Below, one piece after another: positions 34,060 to 39,408 of a stretch of 39,408 bases of DNA (position 1 is its first letter; each line of letters starts with the position of its first letter). The notes beneath the pieces are model-generated. The model was not told the DNA's origin and did not search any database. It was given only the letters and a program-made list of their open reading frames with translations. The DNA is taken from positions 1-39,408 of the forward strand of contig CAZUWY010000012.1 in NCBI GenBank assembly GCA_964624395.1, written 5' to 3'. The DNA is from UBA1046 sp964624395 (lineage in GTDB: Bacteria > Bacillota > Clostridia > Saccharofermentanales > DTU023). The translations under genes were made by a program, and so were the position numbers.

Positions 34060-34290
34060 TTAGTCGCGCCAGTAATTGTTGGCGGCGGCAACAGTCTGGA
34101 AGTGAATTGCCACCACTTCTGATGCCCTAGTCAAACTGTCGGCATTGGATGAATAGGCAGCTCTCAGCACCTTCTTGACATTCTCGTCAGGCTGGATCAT
34201 GCCGACTGCTTTACGGGCGAGCTTGACTGCAAGGTCAAAACCTTCTTGCGCTGTATTTGTTTTTAAGCTGGTAAGCCATTGTTCAGACAT
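34060..34290 (-). CDS. Small hypothetical protein of 76 residues
   Basis: I do not recognise this protein. It is 76 residues, soluble, mostly helical by composition (two long amphipathic stretches, LAVKLARKAVGMIQ and LRAAYSSNADSLTRASEVVAI), and ends NYWRD. It has no cysteine, no signal peptide and no membrane segment. The case for a real gene is the ribosome site GAGGAGG seven bases before the ATG and its isolation with hairpins behind it. The strong translation start suggests good expression. The near neighbours give no functional hint. Homology search and proteomics would be the tests. Confidence 0.75.
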   Translation of the reverse strand: MSEQWLTSLKTNTAQEGFDLAVKLARKAVGMIQPDENVKKVLRAAYSSNADSLTRASEVVAIHFQTVAAANNYWRD

Positions 34291-34414
34291 TTTCTTTCCT
34301 CCTCGCTAATGCTTAACAAAAGTCTTATTGATATTTTTATCCTAGCAAAATATTTCAGCTCTTAAGGAAACATAGATTACTGAATACAATTAATACAGTT
34401 TTAGGGCATTTCTA

Positions 34415-34451
34415 CCTGTCTGCTGACAAGTGTCAAGCAGGAAATTATAAT
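34415..34451 (+). promoter_or_regulatory. Promoter with overlapping dyad for the DUF4153 gene
   Basis: CTGACA (34423-34428) and TATAAT (34446-34451) are exactly 17 bases apart. The -35 lies inside an inverted repeat, CTGCTGACA-AG-TGTCAAGCAG (34420-34440), which has one bulged base. This reads as an operator over the -35. The leader to the gene start is about 95 bases. On the minus strand the same dyad contains TTGACA, so a divergent promoter toward the orphan gene is possible. Confidence 0.55.
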
Positions 34452-34552
34452 TAGCCTAGAGAAAATAATTAGTAAGACAAAAGATCAGAGACGACAAAAT
34501 AAAAATTGAGCTAGCAGAACTATCTGCTAAATCAAGCTTAAAGGAGTACGCG

Positions 34553-36463
34553 ATGAAAAATATACTGTCTAGATTGAAGATGCTCTTTTCAGCACCCTTG
34601 AGAGCCTTAAAAAAATTCCCTCTCGCCAGCTTTTTTTCTTTTATTCTGGTTCTTCTTTCTTTGGTCCGCATTCAAACAGATCTGACCGAAGCGCAGGGAT
34701 TATCTTTTCTGCTCAGCTCTTTGAGCTGGTCTCTGGCCTTTGCTACAGCATTGAGCATGGCTGCGGTCGCATTTTCTTCTAGGAGAGATTATGGCAGGAA
34801 GGGATTTTTTCTCAGTAATCTAGTTGTGATTGCCTTTTCTTTGTCCTTGTTTATTTTGCTCTTTAGCTTTAGCTCTGCCCCCAGTGTTGATTCCGGCAGA
34901 GATAATGGCTTCATCTCTCTTTTAGCTGCCGCCAGAGTAGCAGCTGCCATGTTTATAAGCCTGCAGCTATTTGTCCTGATAATATCGGCGCCAAAAGCTG
35001 CAGCCCCAGCAAAGGATCTGGCCGCTGATCAAAATCTCAGGCGCTATCAGTTTGATCTTCAGGGGCAAAACTATGTACGAACATTATTTATTCTCCTGCA
35101 GTCAGCTGCAATTGCTGCTGTCTACGGCCTGATCATTTTTATCGGTGCCAGCAGCCTGGCCGCGGCAGTCAATTTTCTCTTGCTGCCAGCGATGAGCAGT
35201 AAAGTTTATGGCTATATCGGGGTAATTTCTACCTATATAATCTTTACCGTCTTTCTTGGCCAACTTCCGGATATTAAAAAGGAAAAGGAACAGGAATGGG
35301 AAAAGGCAGGCAGGCAGCCAAGATTTATCGAGATCCTCTTTGGTAACGTTCTTGCTCCCATTTTTCTAGCCTTTGCCCTGGTCCTATTACTGTGGACCGG
35401 TCAGACTGTTGCTTACGGGATAAAGACTAGTTTTTCAGGCCTGGTAGGCATTGTTTCCACCTACTCCCTGGGGGGTATCGGGCTCTATCTGATGCTGGCT
35501 GAGCAAAATAGCAAAATAGCAAAAATTTACCGCAAAGTATTTCCACCGGCCACACTTTTGATCCATATTGCGGCCTTCACAGTCCTGCTGCAATCTATCA
35601 GAAAAGAAGGTATAAAGTACGGAGAATACTGGTTTATCCTTATCTCTGTTTTTGTCTTTGCCTCCTTGTCTTTATTTCTGACCGGCAAAGGGAGGGCCTA
35701 TCTTTTTACTGCTATCTTATCTATGGTCCTGGCTGTACTATCTGTCCTCCCCCTGATTGGCTATAGTGCCCTGCCGGCAAAATCTCAAATCAGGCGACTG
35801 GAAAAAATCCTCATTGCCGAGGAGATGCTTGATGAGCGGGGCATTGTTCCTGCTATCAAGCTGCCAGACACAAAAAGCCGCTGGAATATTTCTGATGCAG
35901 TTGAGTTTTTGGCCTTTGGGGAATATGACAATTTTCCTCATTGGTTCAAGCGGGAGCTGGGCCATGACGATGTTTTTAGAAGGACATTTGGCTTTAGCAA
36001 GCTTTGGTCTGAAGATGACCAGAGCCAGTTAGATTATTACGCAATTAGTTTTTATCTGGCTGATCAATCATTTGCTATCAAGACCTATGATCTGGCTGTC
36101 AGCCTAGACAATTTGTCTGGCGGCGAAGCAGAAAGCTTTAGCTTTGAAGGGGAAAACGGCCTCTACCAGCTAGATTGGACTGTCAATGGAAGTAAGCCGC
36201 CTATCTTTTCAATCTCTCTCCATCAAGAGCCTATTGTTGAGGTAGATCTGCAGGCATACTTTGCCAAACTTGCAGATAAATATCCTGGGGACAGTTCATT
36301 TGATCGGGCAGCGGCGATTGAAGATATGAGTGTGGAATTTGAAACTGAAGAGGCTAGCTTTCTTTTGCTTTTCCAGCATGCTGAGATTAGAGAAGACAAG
36401 CTGGCCAGCGAAATGTTTTACTGGGCCAAGCCAAAAATTTTATTTATTGACGAAAAAAAATAG
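34553..36463 (+). CDS. DUF4153 family membrane protein
   Basis: The 636-residue protein has a membrane half of about twelve helices (residues 20-400) and a C-terminal soluble half. After the last helix, the signature SALPAKSQIRRLEKIL and the following LIAEEMLDERGIVPA match the DUF4153 pattern (SQ..RL..IL with a short helical spacer). The C-terminal region (about 425-636) has the ISDAVEFLAFG segment. No function is known for the family; some members are near cell-envelope genes. The start is well supported by AAGGAG eight bases before the ATG. It has its own promoter with a dyad and may end at the weak hairpin AATCTG...CAGATT (36473-36490). Confidence 0.8.
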   Translation: MKNILSRLKMLFSAPLRALKKFPLASFFSFILVLLSLVRIQTDLTEAQGLSFLLSSLSWSLAFATALSMAAVAFSSRRDYGRKGFFLSNLVVIAFSLSLFILLFSFSSAPSVDSGRDNGFISLLAAARVAAAMFISLQLFVLIISAPKAAAPAKDLAADQNLRRYQFDLQGQNYVRTLFILLQSAAIAAVYGLIIFIGASSLAAAVNFLLLPAMSSKVYGYIGVISTYIIFTVFLGQLPDIKKEKEQEWEKAGRQPRFIEILFGNVLAPIFLAFALVLLLWTGQTVAYGIKTSFSGLVGIVSTYSLGGIGLYLMLAEQNSKIAKIYRKVFPPATLLIHIAAFTVLLQSIRKEGIKYGEYWFILISVFVFASLSLFLTGKGRAYLFTAILSMVLAVLSVLPLIGYSALPAKSQIRRLEKILIAEEMLDERGIVPAIKLPDTKSRWNISDAVEFLAFGEYDNFPHWFKRELGHDDVFRRTFGFSKLWSEDDQSQLDYYAISFYLADQSFAIKTYDLAVSLDNLSGGEAESFSFEGENGLYQLDWTVNGSKPPIFSISLHQEPIVEVDLQAYFAKLADKYPGDSSFDRAAAIEDMSVEFETEEASFLLLFQHAEIREDKLASEMFYWAKPKILFIDEKK

Positions 36464-36521
36464 ATTTAGATCAATCTGAGAGACCAGATTATAAGTTTTA
36501 TAGGTTGTTAAAATTGCCGAG

Positions 36522-36579
36522 TTATTGACATATGTCAGAAAGTCTCTATAATGAAATTAGTAATGACATATGTCAATAA
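36522..36579 (+). promoter_or_regulatory. Promoter with two inverted TGACATATGTCA operators
   Basis: The -35 TTGACA (36525-36530) and -10 TATAAT (36547-36552) are 16 bases apart. The palindrome TGACATATGTCA occurs at 36526-36537, overlapping the -35, and at 36564-36575, just past the start site. The extended 16-mer TTATTGACATATGTCA (36522-36537) is repeated as its reverse complement at 36564-36579, so the two sites are in inverted orientation 26 bases apart. Such a layout fits cooperative repression. The HTH protein DUF134 in this operon is an obvious candidate regulator, by inference only. Confidence 0.75.
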
Positions 36580-36600
36580 CTGTTCAAGGAGGTGAGATTA

Positions 36601-36879
36601 ATGCCCAGAATGGATGGAACAGGACCTAGGGGAGCCGGCCCTTTGACAGGGAGAGGTTATGGCCCCTGCGCTGCTGGCGATGCTGATTACGGTTATGGCA
36701 GAGCTTATGGCAGAGGATTCGGCTGCAGGCGGGGTTTTGGCAAAGGATTTGGAGGTTTCGGCAGAGATTTTTCAGCTTACCCTCAGACAGCGAAAACCCA
36801 AAAGGAGTTTTTACAAGAAAGAAAAGAACTGTTGCAAGATCAGCTGGAATTCATCGATGAAGAGCTGGAGAAGCTGTAA
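36601..36879 (+). CDS. DUF5320 family small glycine-rich protein
   Basis: The 92-residue protein opens with MPRMDGTGPRGAGPLTGRG, the DUF5320 hallmark, then a Gly/Tyr/Phe-rich tract with two Cys (GPC near residue 22 and GC near residue 42). A C-terminal charged helix (EFLQERKELLQDQLEF) looks like a coiled coil. The role is unknown; the family keeps company with NifX-like and MinD/Mrp-like proteins in anaerobes. ATG 36601 has AAGGAGGTG seven bases upstream; the GTG three codons before it lies inside the ribosome site and is not used. It is followed directly by an intrinsic terminator, so a short separate transcript is likely. Confidence 0.88.
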   Translation: MPRMDGTGPRGAGPLTGRGYGPCAAGDADYGYGRAYGRGFGCRRGFGKGFGGFGRDFSAYPQTAKTQKEFLQERKELLQDQLEFIDEELEKL

Positions 36880-36885
36880 AAATAC

Positions 36886-36926
36886 ACAGAAATAAACAGG
36901 GGACGCTCTGCTTATTTCTGTTTTTT
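36886..36926 (+). terminator. Intrinsic terminator/attenuator inside the orp-like operon
   Basis: ACAGAAATAA (36886-36895) pairs perfectly with TTATTTCTGT (36912-36921), with a further CAGG/TCTG pairing inside, and the strand runs into six T residues. It lies 7 bases past the DUF5320 stop and 13 bases before the DUF134 start. No second promoter fits between it and DUF134, so the downstream genes depend on readthrough. Confidence 0.85.
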
Positions 36927-36938
36927 GTGAGGAAATAG

Positions 36939-37310
36939 ATGTCCAGACCGAGAAAATGGAGAAAAGTCTGCAGCCTGCCTGAAAACAACAGATTTGGCCC
37001 TCTGGGCTTTGCCCAGGATGATTTAGATCATGTCAAGATGACGATTGATGAATATGAGACCATCAGGCTGATCGATCTGAACGGCTTCACCCAGGAGGAA
37101 TGCGGGGTACAGATGAATATTGCCCGCACAACAGTGCAGGGGATATATTCTTCGGCCAGAAAAAAGCTGGCCAGAGCTCTGGTCAATGGTGAGATGCTTG
37201 TCATTGCCGGCGGTGAATACAGACTATGCGACAGCAGAGATGAGAGCTGCGGACGTGGCTGCCAGCGCAGAAGACACGGGGGACATCAGCTGAGAATGGA
37301 GGGAGAGTAA
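36939..37310 (+). CDS. DUF134 family helix-turn-helix protein (UPF0251)
   Basis: The 123-residue protein has the UPF0251/DUF134 opening MSRPRKWRKVCSLPENN and a C-terminal sigma-like HTH: FTQEECGVQMNIARTTVQGIYSSARKKLA. A late Cys cluster (CDSRDESCGRGCQRR) suggests a metal or Fe-S sensor, by inference. Because it follows the operator pair by 400 bases and is in the operon, it is the natural candidate to bind TGACATATGTCA. It is preceded by an intrinsic terminator and by the ribosome site GTGAGGAAAT. In other anaerobes this family also accompanies NifX-like genes. Confidence 0.9.
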   Translation: MSRPRKWRKVCSLPENNRFGPLGFAQDDLDHVKMTIDEYETIRLIDLNGFTQEECGVQMNIARTTVQGIYSSARKKLARALVNGEMLVIAGGEYRLCDSRDESCGRGCQRRRHGGHQLRMEGE

Positions 37311-37311
37311 G

Positions 37312-37674
37312 ATGAAAATAGCCATACCGGTGGAAGATAATACTGCAGAGGCAAGAATCTGTTCATCTTTTGGAAGAGCAGCTTATTTTTTGCTTTACGA
37401 TACCAGCAAAGAGGAGGTAAAGTTTGTCGCCAACACAGCGGCAGCCAGTGCCAACGGTACCGGTATCGGGGCGGCTCAGATTATTGCCGACGAGGGTGCA
37501 AAGGTCCTTATAACCCCGCGCTGTGGCAAAAATGCGGCAGATATTTTGCTGGCTGCAGGGGTGAAAATTTACCGCAGCACTGACTTTTTTGCCAGCGAGA
37601 ATATCGAGAGTTTTTTGCAGGGGAAACTGGATTTTTTGACCGAGATCCATGCCGGCCTGCACCAGCATGGATAA
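37312..37674 (+). CDS. NifX/NifB-type dinitrogenase cofactor protein (orange protein-like)
   Basis: The 120-residue protein matches the Nitro_FeMo-Co domain: it opens MKIAIPVEDNT and continues with ICSSFGRAAYFLLYD. The segment GIGAAQIIADEGAKVLIT is the conserved core, and RCGKNAADIL follows. The C-terminus ends HQHG, a possible metal-binding tail. Such proteins carry metal-sulfur clusters; in Desulfovibrio a relative binds a Mo-Cu-S cluster. No nitrogenase genes are here. It starts one base after the DUF134 stop and is followed by the two ATPases, a conserved arrangement for the ORP complex. Confidence 0.9.
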   Translation: MKIAIPVEDNTAEARICSSFGRAAYFLLYDTSKEEVKFVANTAAASANGTGIGAAQIIADEGAKVLITPRCGKNAADILLAAGVKIYRSTDFFASENIESFLQGKLDFLTEIHAGLHQHG

Positions 37675-37681
37675 TAAAAGG

Positions 37682-38548
37682 ATGAAAATAGCTGTCCTCA
37701 GCGGCAAGGGAGGAACCGGCAAGACATTAGTGTCGGTTAATCTTGCTGCTCTGGCAGAAAGATCGTTGTATATTGACTGCGATGTCGAAGAACCCAATGG
37801 CCATCTTTTTTTTAAGCCTACCAATATCCTAACTGAGGACGTGACTGTCAAAATCCCTCTAGTCGATAATGAGCTCTGTAACGGCTGCAGGGAATGCGTG
37901 CAGTTTTGCCGTTTCAATGCTTTAGCCTATGTAAATGAAAGGCTGATCTTAAATGATGGCATCTGCCATTCCTGCGGGGGCTGTGTTTTACTTTGTCCAC
38001 AGTCAGCTTTTAGTGAAAAGGAAAAGGTCATCGGCAGGATCGATGAGGGCAGATCATTAAATGTGAAAGTAAAAGGAGGCCGCTTAAATATTGGTGAGGC
38101 TTCAGGGCTTGCAATTATCCAAAGATTGCTGGCAGAAGACCCTGAAGAGCAAAGTTTATATCAGTTTATTGACTGCCCGCCGGGCAGCTCCTGCAGCGTG
38201 ATGGAGAGCATTAAGGATGTGGATTACTGTCTTTTGATTGCCGAACCAACCATCTTTGGTGCACATAATCTGGAGATGGTTTATGAGCTGGTTGAATTGT
38301 TTGGCAAAAAATACGGTGTGGTAATCAACAAATATCTGGACGCTGACAATCCGGTGGAAAGATTTTGCCAGCAGAAAAAGATTAATATTCTGGCAAAAAT
38401 TCCCTTCGACAAGGAGCTAGGCTTAATAAATTCCAGGGGGCAAATTGCCAGCAGAGAGTCTGGCAGATTTAAGGAGATGTTTTCTATGCTGCTGGCTAGA
38501 TTAGTAAAGGAGCTTGAAGATGAAGCAATTGCTGATCCTGAGTGGTAA
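37682..38548 (+). CDS. MinD/Mrp-family ATPase with ferredoxin insert (first of two)
   Basis: The 288-residue protein starts MKIAVLSGKGGTGKT, the deviant Walker A of MinD/Mrp ATPases. After CDVEEPNGH a ferredoxin insert follows at residues about 65-115, with CNGCRECVQFC and CHSCGGCVLLC, eight cysteines for two [4Fe-4S] clusters. DCPPGSSC is the switch block. ORP-complex ATPases of this type load or move clusters to the NifX-like partner. The start is the ATG at 37682, with a longer frame from 37649 or 37667 possible; neither has a strong ribosome site, so 37682 is chosen on family start. It overlaps the next ATPase by 29 bases. Confidence 0.92.
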   Translation: MKIAVLSGKGGTGKTLVSVNLAALAERSLYIDCDVEEPNGHLFFKPTNILTEDVTVKIPLVDNELCNGCRECVQFCRFNALAYVNERLILNDGICHSCGGCVLLCPQSAFSEKEKVIGRIDEGRSLNVKVKGGRLNIGEASGLAIIQRLLAEDPEEQSLYQFIDCPPGSSCSVMESIKDVDYCLLIAEPTIFGAHNLEMVYELVELFGKKYGVVINKYLDADNPVERFCQQKKINILAKIPFDKELGLINSRGQIASRESGRFKEMFSMLLARLVKELEDEAIADPEW

Positions 38549-39404
38549 GGGCGGTACAGGCAAAACAACTATCGCCAATGCTTTTATCAGGCTGGCCTCT
38601 GCCAGAGCCTTTGCCGATTGCGATGTTGATGCGCCTAATCTTCATTTGATCTTTGACTGGCCTAAAGAAGCTGAAAAAAAAGATTACTTCGGCCTGGACA
38701 AAGCAGTAATTGACTCTGCTTTATGCAGTCAATGCGGGCTTTGCCAGCAGCATTGCCGCTTTAATGCCATAAGTTTTAACGCGGGCTATATTGTTGATCT
38801 CTTTGCCTGTGAGGGCTGCGCGGTATGTGAATATATCTGCCCGGATGAGGCCATAAAAATGCTGCCGGCTGTAGCGGGAGAATTAATGCTTTATCGGCAA
38901 GAACGAAAAGTCTTTTCGACAGCCAAGCTGAAAATGGGCTGTGGCACTACGGGGCTACTTGTCAGTGAGGTTAAAAGGCAGATGAAAGATAATCTGCCTC
39001 CTGATGCCGGGCTGGCAATTATTGATGGTTCTCCGGGCATCGGCTGCCCGGTCATAGCTTCACTTAGCGGTGTGGATATGGTGCTTTTGGTGGCAGAGCC
39101 TTCCTTGTCTGGTATCAGTGATCTAGAAAGAATAGTAGATACGGCAGCAAAATTTGCCGTTAAAACCGTTGTCTGCGTTAATAAAGCCGATACCAATCCC
39201 CAGCTGGCAAAAGAGATAGAAAATTTTTGTTTTAGTTACAAGATCCCCTTTGTCGGCGAGATTCCCTTTGACCCGCTGGCGGTGACAGCAATAAACAGCG
39301 GCCGAAGCATCATCGATATAGACTGTCCCTCAGGCCGGGCCGTGAGCACGGTTTACGAGAGAACAATGGCTTTGCTGCTACAGGAAAAAATTGATGAAAA
39401 TTAA
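38520..39404 (+). CDS. MinD/Mrp-family ATPase with ferredoxin insert (second of two)
   Basis: The 294-residue paralogue starts MKQLLILSGKGGTGKT and carries CDVDAPNLHL. It has its own ferredoxin insert with CSQCGLCQQHC and CEGCAVCEYIC (two [4Fe-4S] clusters), and DGSPGIGCP as the switch block. It should form a heterodimer with the first ATPase. ATG 38520 has AAAGGAG seven bases upstream, inside the coding end of the first ATPase, so the pair is tightly coupled. The TTG at 38514 is less likely. It ends TAA at 39404, and a further start codon overlaps it. Confidence 0.93.
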   Translation: MKQLLILSGKGGTGKTTIANAFIRLASARAFADCDVDAPNLHLIFDWPKEAEKKDYFGLDKAVIDSALCSQCGLCQQHCRFNAISFNAGYIVDLFACEGCAVCEYICPDEAIKMLPAVAGELMLYRQERKVFSTAKLKMGCGTTGLLVSEVKRQMKDNLPPDAGLAIIDGSPGIGCPVIASLSGVDMVLLVAEPSLSGISDLERIVDTAAKFAVKTVVCVNKADTNPQLAKEIENFCFSYKIPFVGEIPFDPLAVTAINSGRSIIDIDCPSGRAVSTVYERTMALLLQEKIDEN

Positions 39405-39408
39405 AGTA
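39394..39408 (+). CDS. Start of a further gene at the window edge
   Basis: An ATG at 39394 in another frame reads MKIKV up to the last base. It has AGGA upstream (in CAGGAAAAAATTG) and overlaps the ATPase end by 11 bases, as tightly packed operon genes do. MKI-type openings are common in NifX-like proteins, so another such protein is a reasonable guess. With five codons the call is weak. Confidence 0.35.

Noticed and set aside
37363..37917. Minus-strand open frame of 184 codons opposite the NifX-like and ATPase genes
   Set aside because: It is antisense to two recognised genes; composition and lack of homology indicate a shadow frame.
36601..39404. Nitrogen fixation cluster
   Set aside because: The NifX-like protein and ATPases suggested it, but there are no nifHDK genes and the DUF5320-DUF134-MinD order fits the ORP-type operon better.
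1..39408. CRISPR array, tRNA, rRNA or insertion sequence
   Set aside because: No regularly spaced repeats of 25-40 bases, no tRNA-like T-arm with acceptor stem and no transposase were seen while reading through.

Overview
The window looks like a chromosomal segment of an anaerobic, low-to-moderate GC Gram-positive bacterium, most likely a clostridial member of the Bacillota. The evidence is a trimeric NAD-linked [FeFe] hydrogenase, an ECF vitamin-transporter S component, a YwlG-type UPF0340 protein, a lipoprotein peptide-binding protein, two MinD-type ATPases with ferredoxin inserts, and strong AGGAGG-type ribosome binding sites with TATAAT promoters. I cannot name the genus. There are no tRNA or rRNA genes, CRISPR arrays, insertion sequences or phage genes. 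The segment reads as ordinary chromosome with several accessory or metabolic modules.

Layout. Positions 1-6308 hold a peptide-uptake locus: a partial asparaginase and a peptide-binding lipoprotein on the minus strand, divergent from two ATPases and two permeases on the plus strand. Positions 6309-9944 hold pheT and pheS on the minus strand, separated by a 17-bp tandem repeat. Positions 10148-17100 are a plus-strand run: an S9 acyl-peptidase, a Na/Pi cotransporter-PhoU protein, an ECF S component, a UPF0340 protein and an AI-2E-family permease. Positions 17111-19223 carry, on the minus strand, an ATP-grasp ligase resembling D-aspartate ligases and a membrane-anchored thermonuclease-like protein. 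Positions 19443-28653 are again plus strand: a PLP deaminase or desulfhydrase, a 1087-residue acyl-AMP ligase / acyl carrier protein / alpha-oxoamine synthase fusion, a hydantoinase/oxoprolinase pair and a DUF554 membrane protein. Positions 28884-32342 are hydABC on the minus strand, converging on DUF554 at a bidirectional terminator. The last part has a YkvI-like transporter, a small orphan protein, a DUF4153 membrane protein and, from 36522 to the end, an iron-sulfur 'orange protein'-like operon (DUF5320, DUF134, NifX-like, two MinD/Mrp ATPases and the start of one more gene).

How the genes fit together. The cell appears to live on peptides and amino acids (Opp/Dpp-type transporter, asparaginase, S9 peptidase, PLP deaminase, oxoprolinase-type enzymes) and to dispose of electrons as H2 through HydABC. 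HydB is short, which is more like NADH-dependent hydrogenases than the longer bifurcating HydB. The items most worth a second look are the three-domain lipid or aminoketone synthase and the regulation of the last operon. There, two inverted copies of the palindrome TGACATATGTCA bracket the promoter -10 box, and an intrinsic terminator sits between the first and second genes. The lipid synthase is best read as a self-contained machine that activates a fatty acid, loads it on its own carrier domain and condenses it with an amino acid to an alpha-aminoketone.
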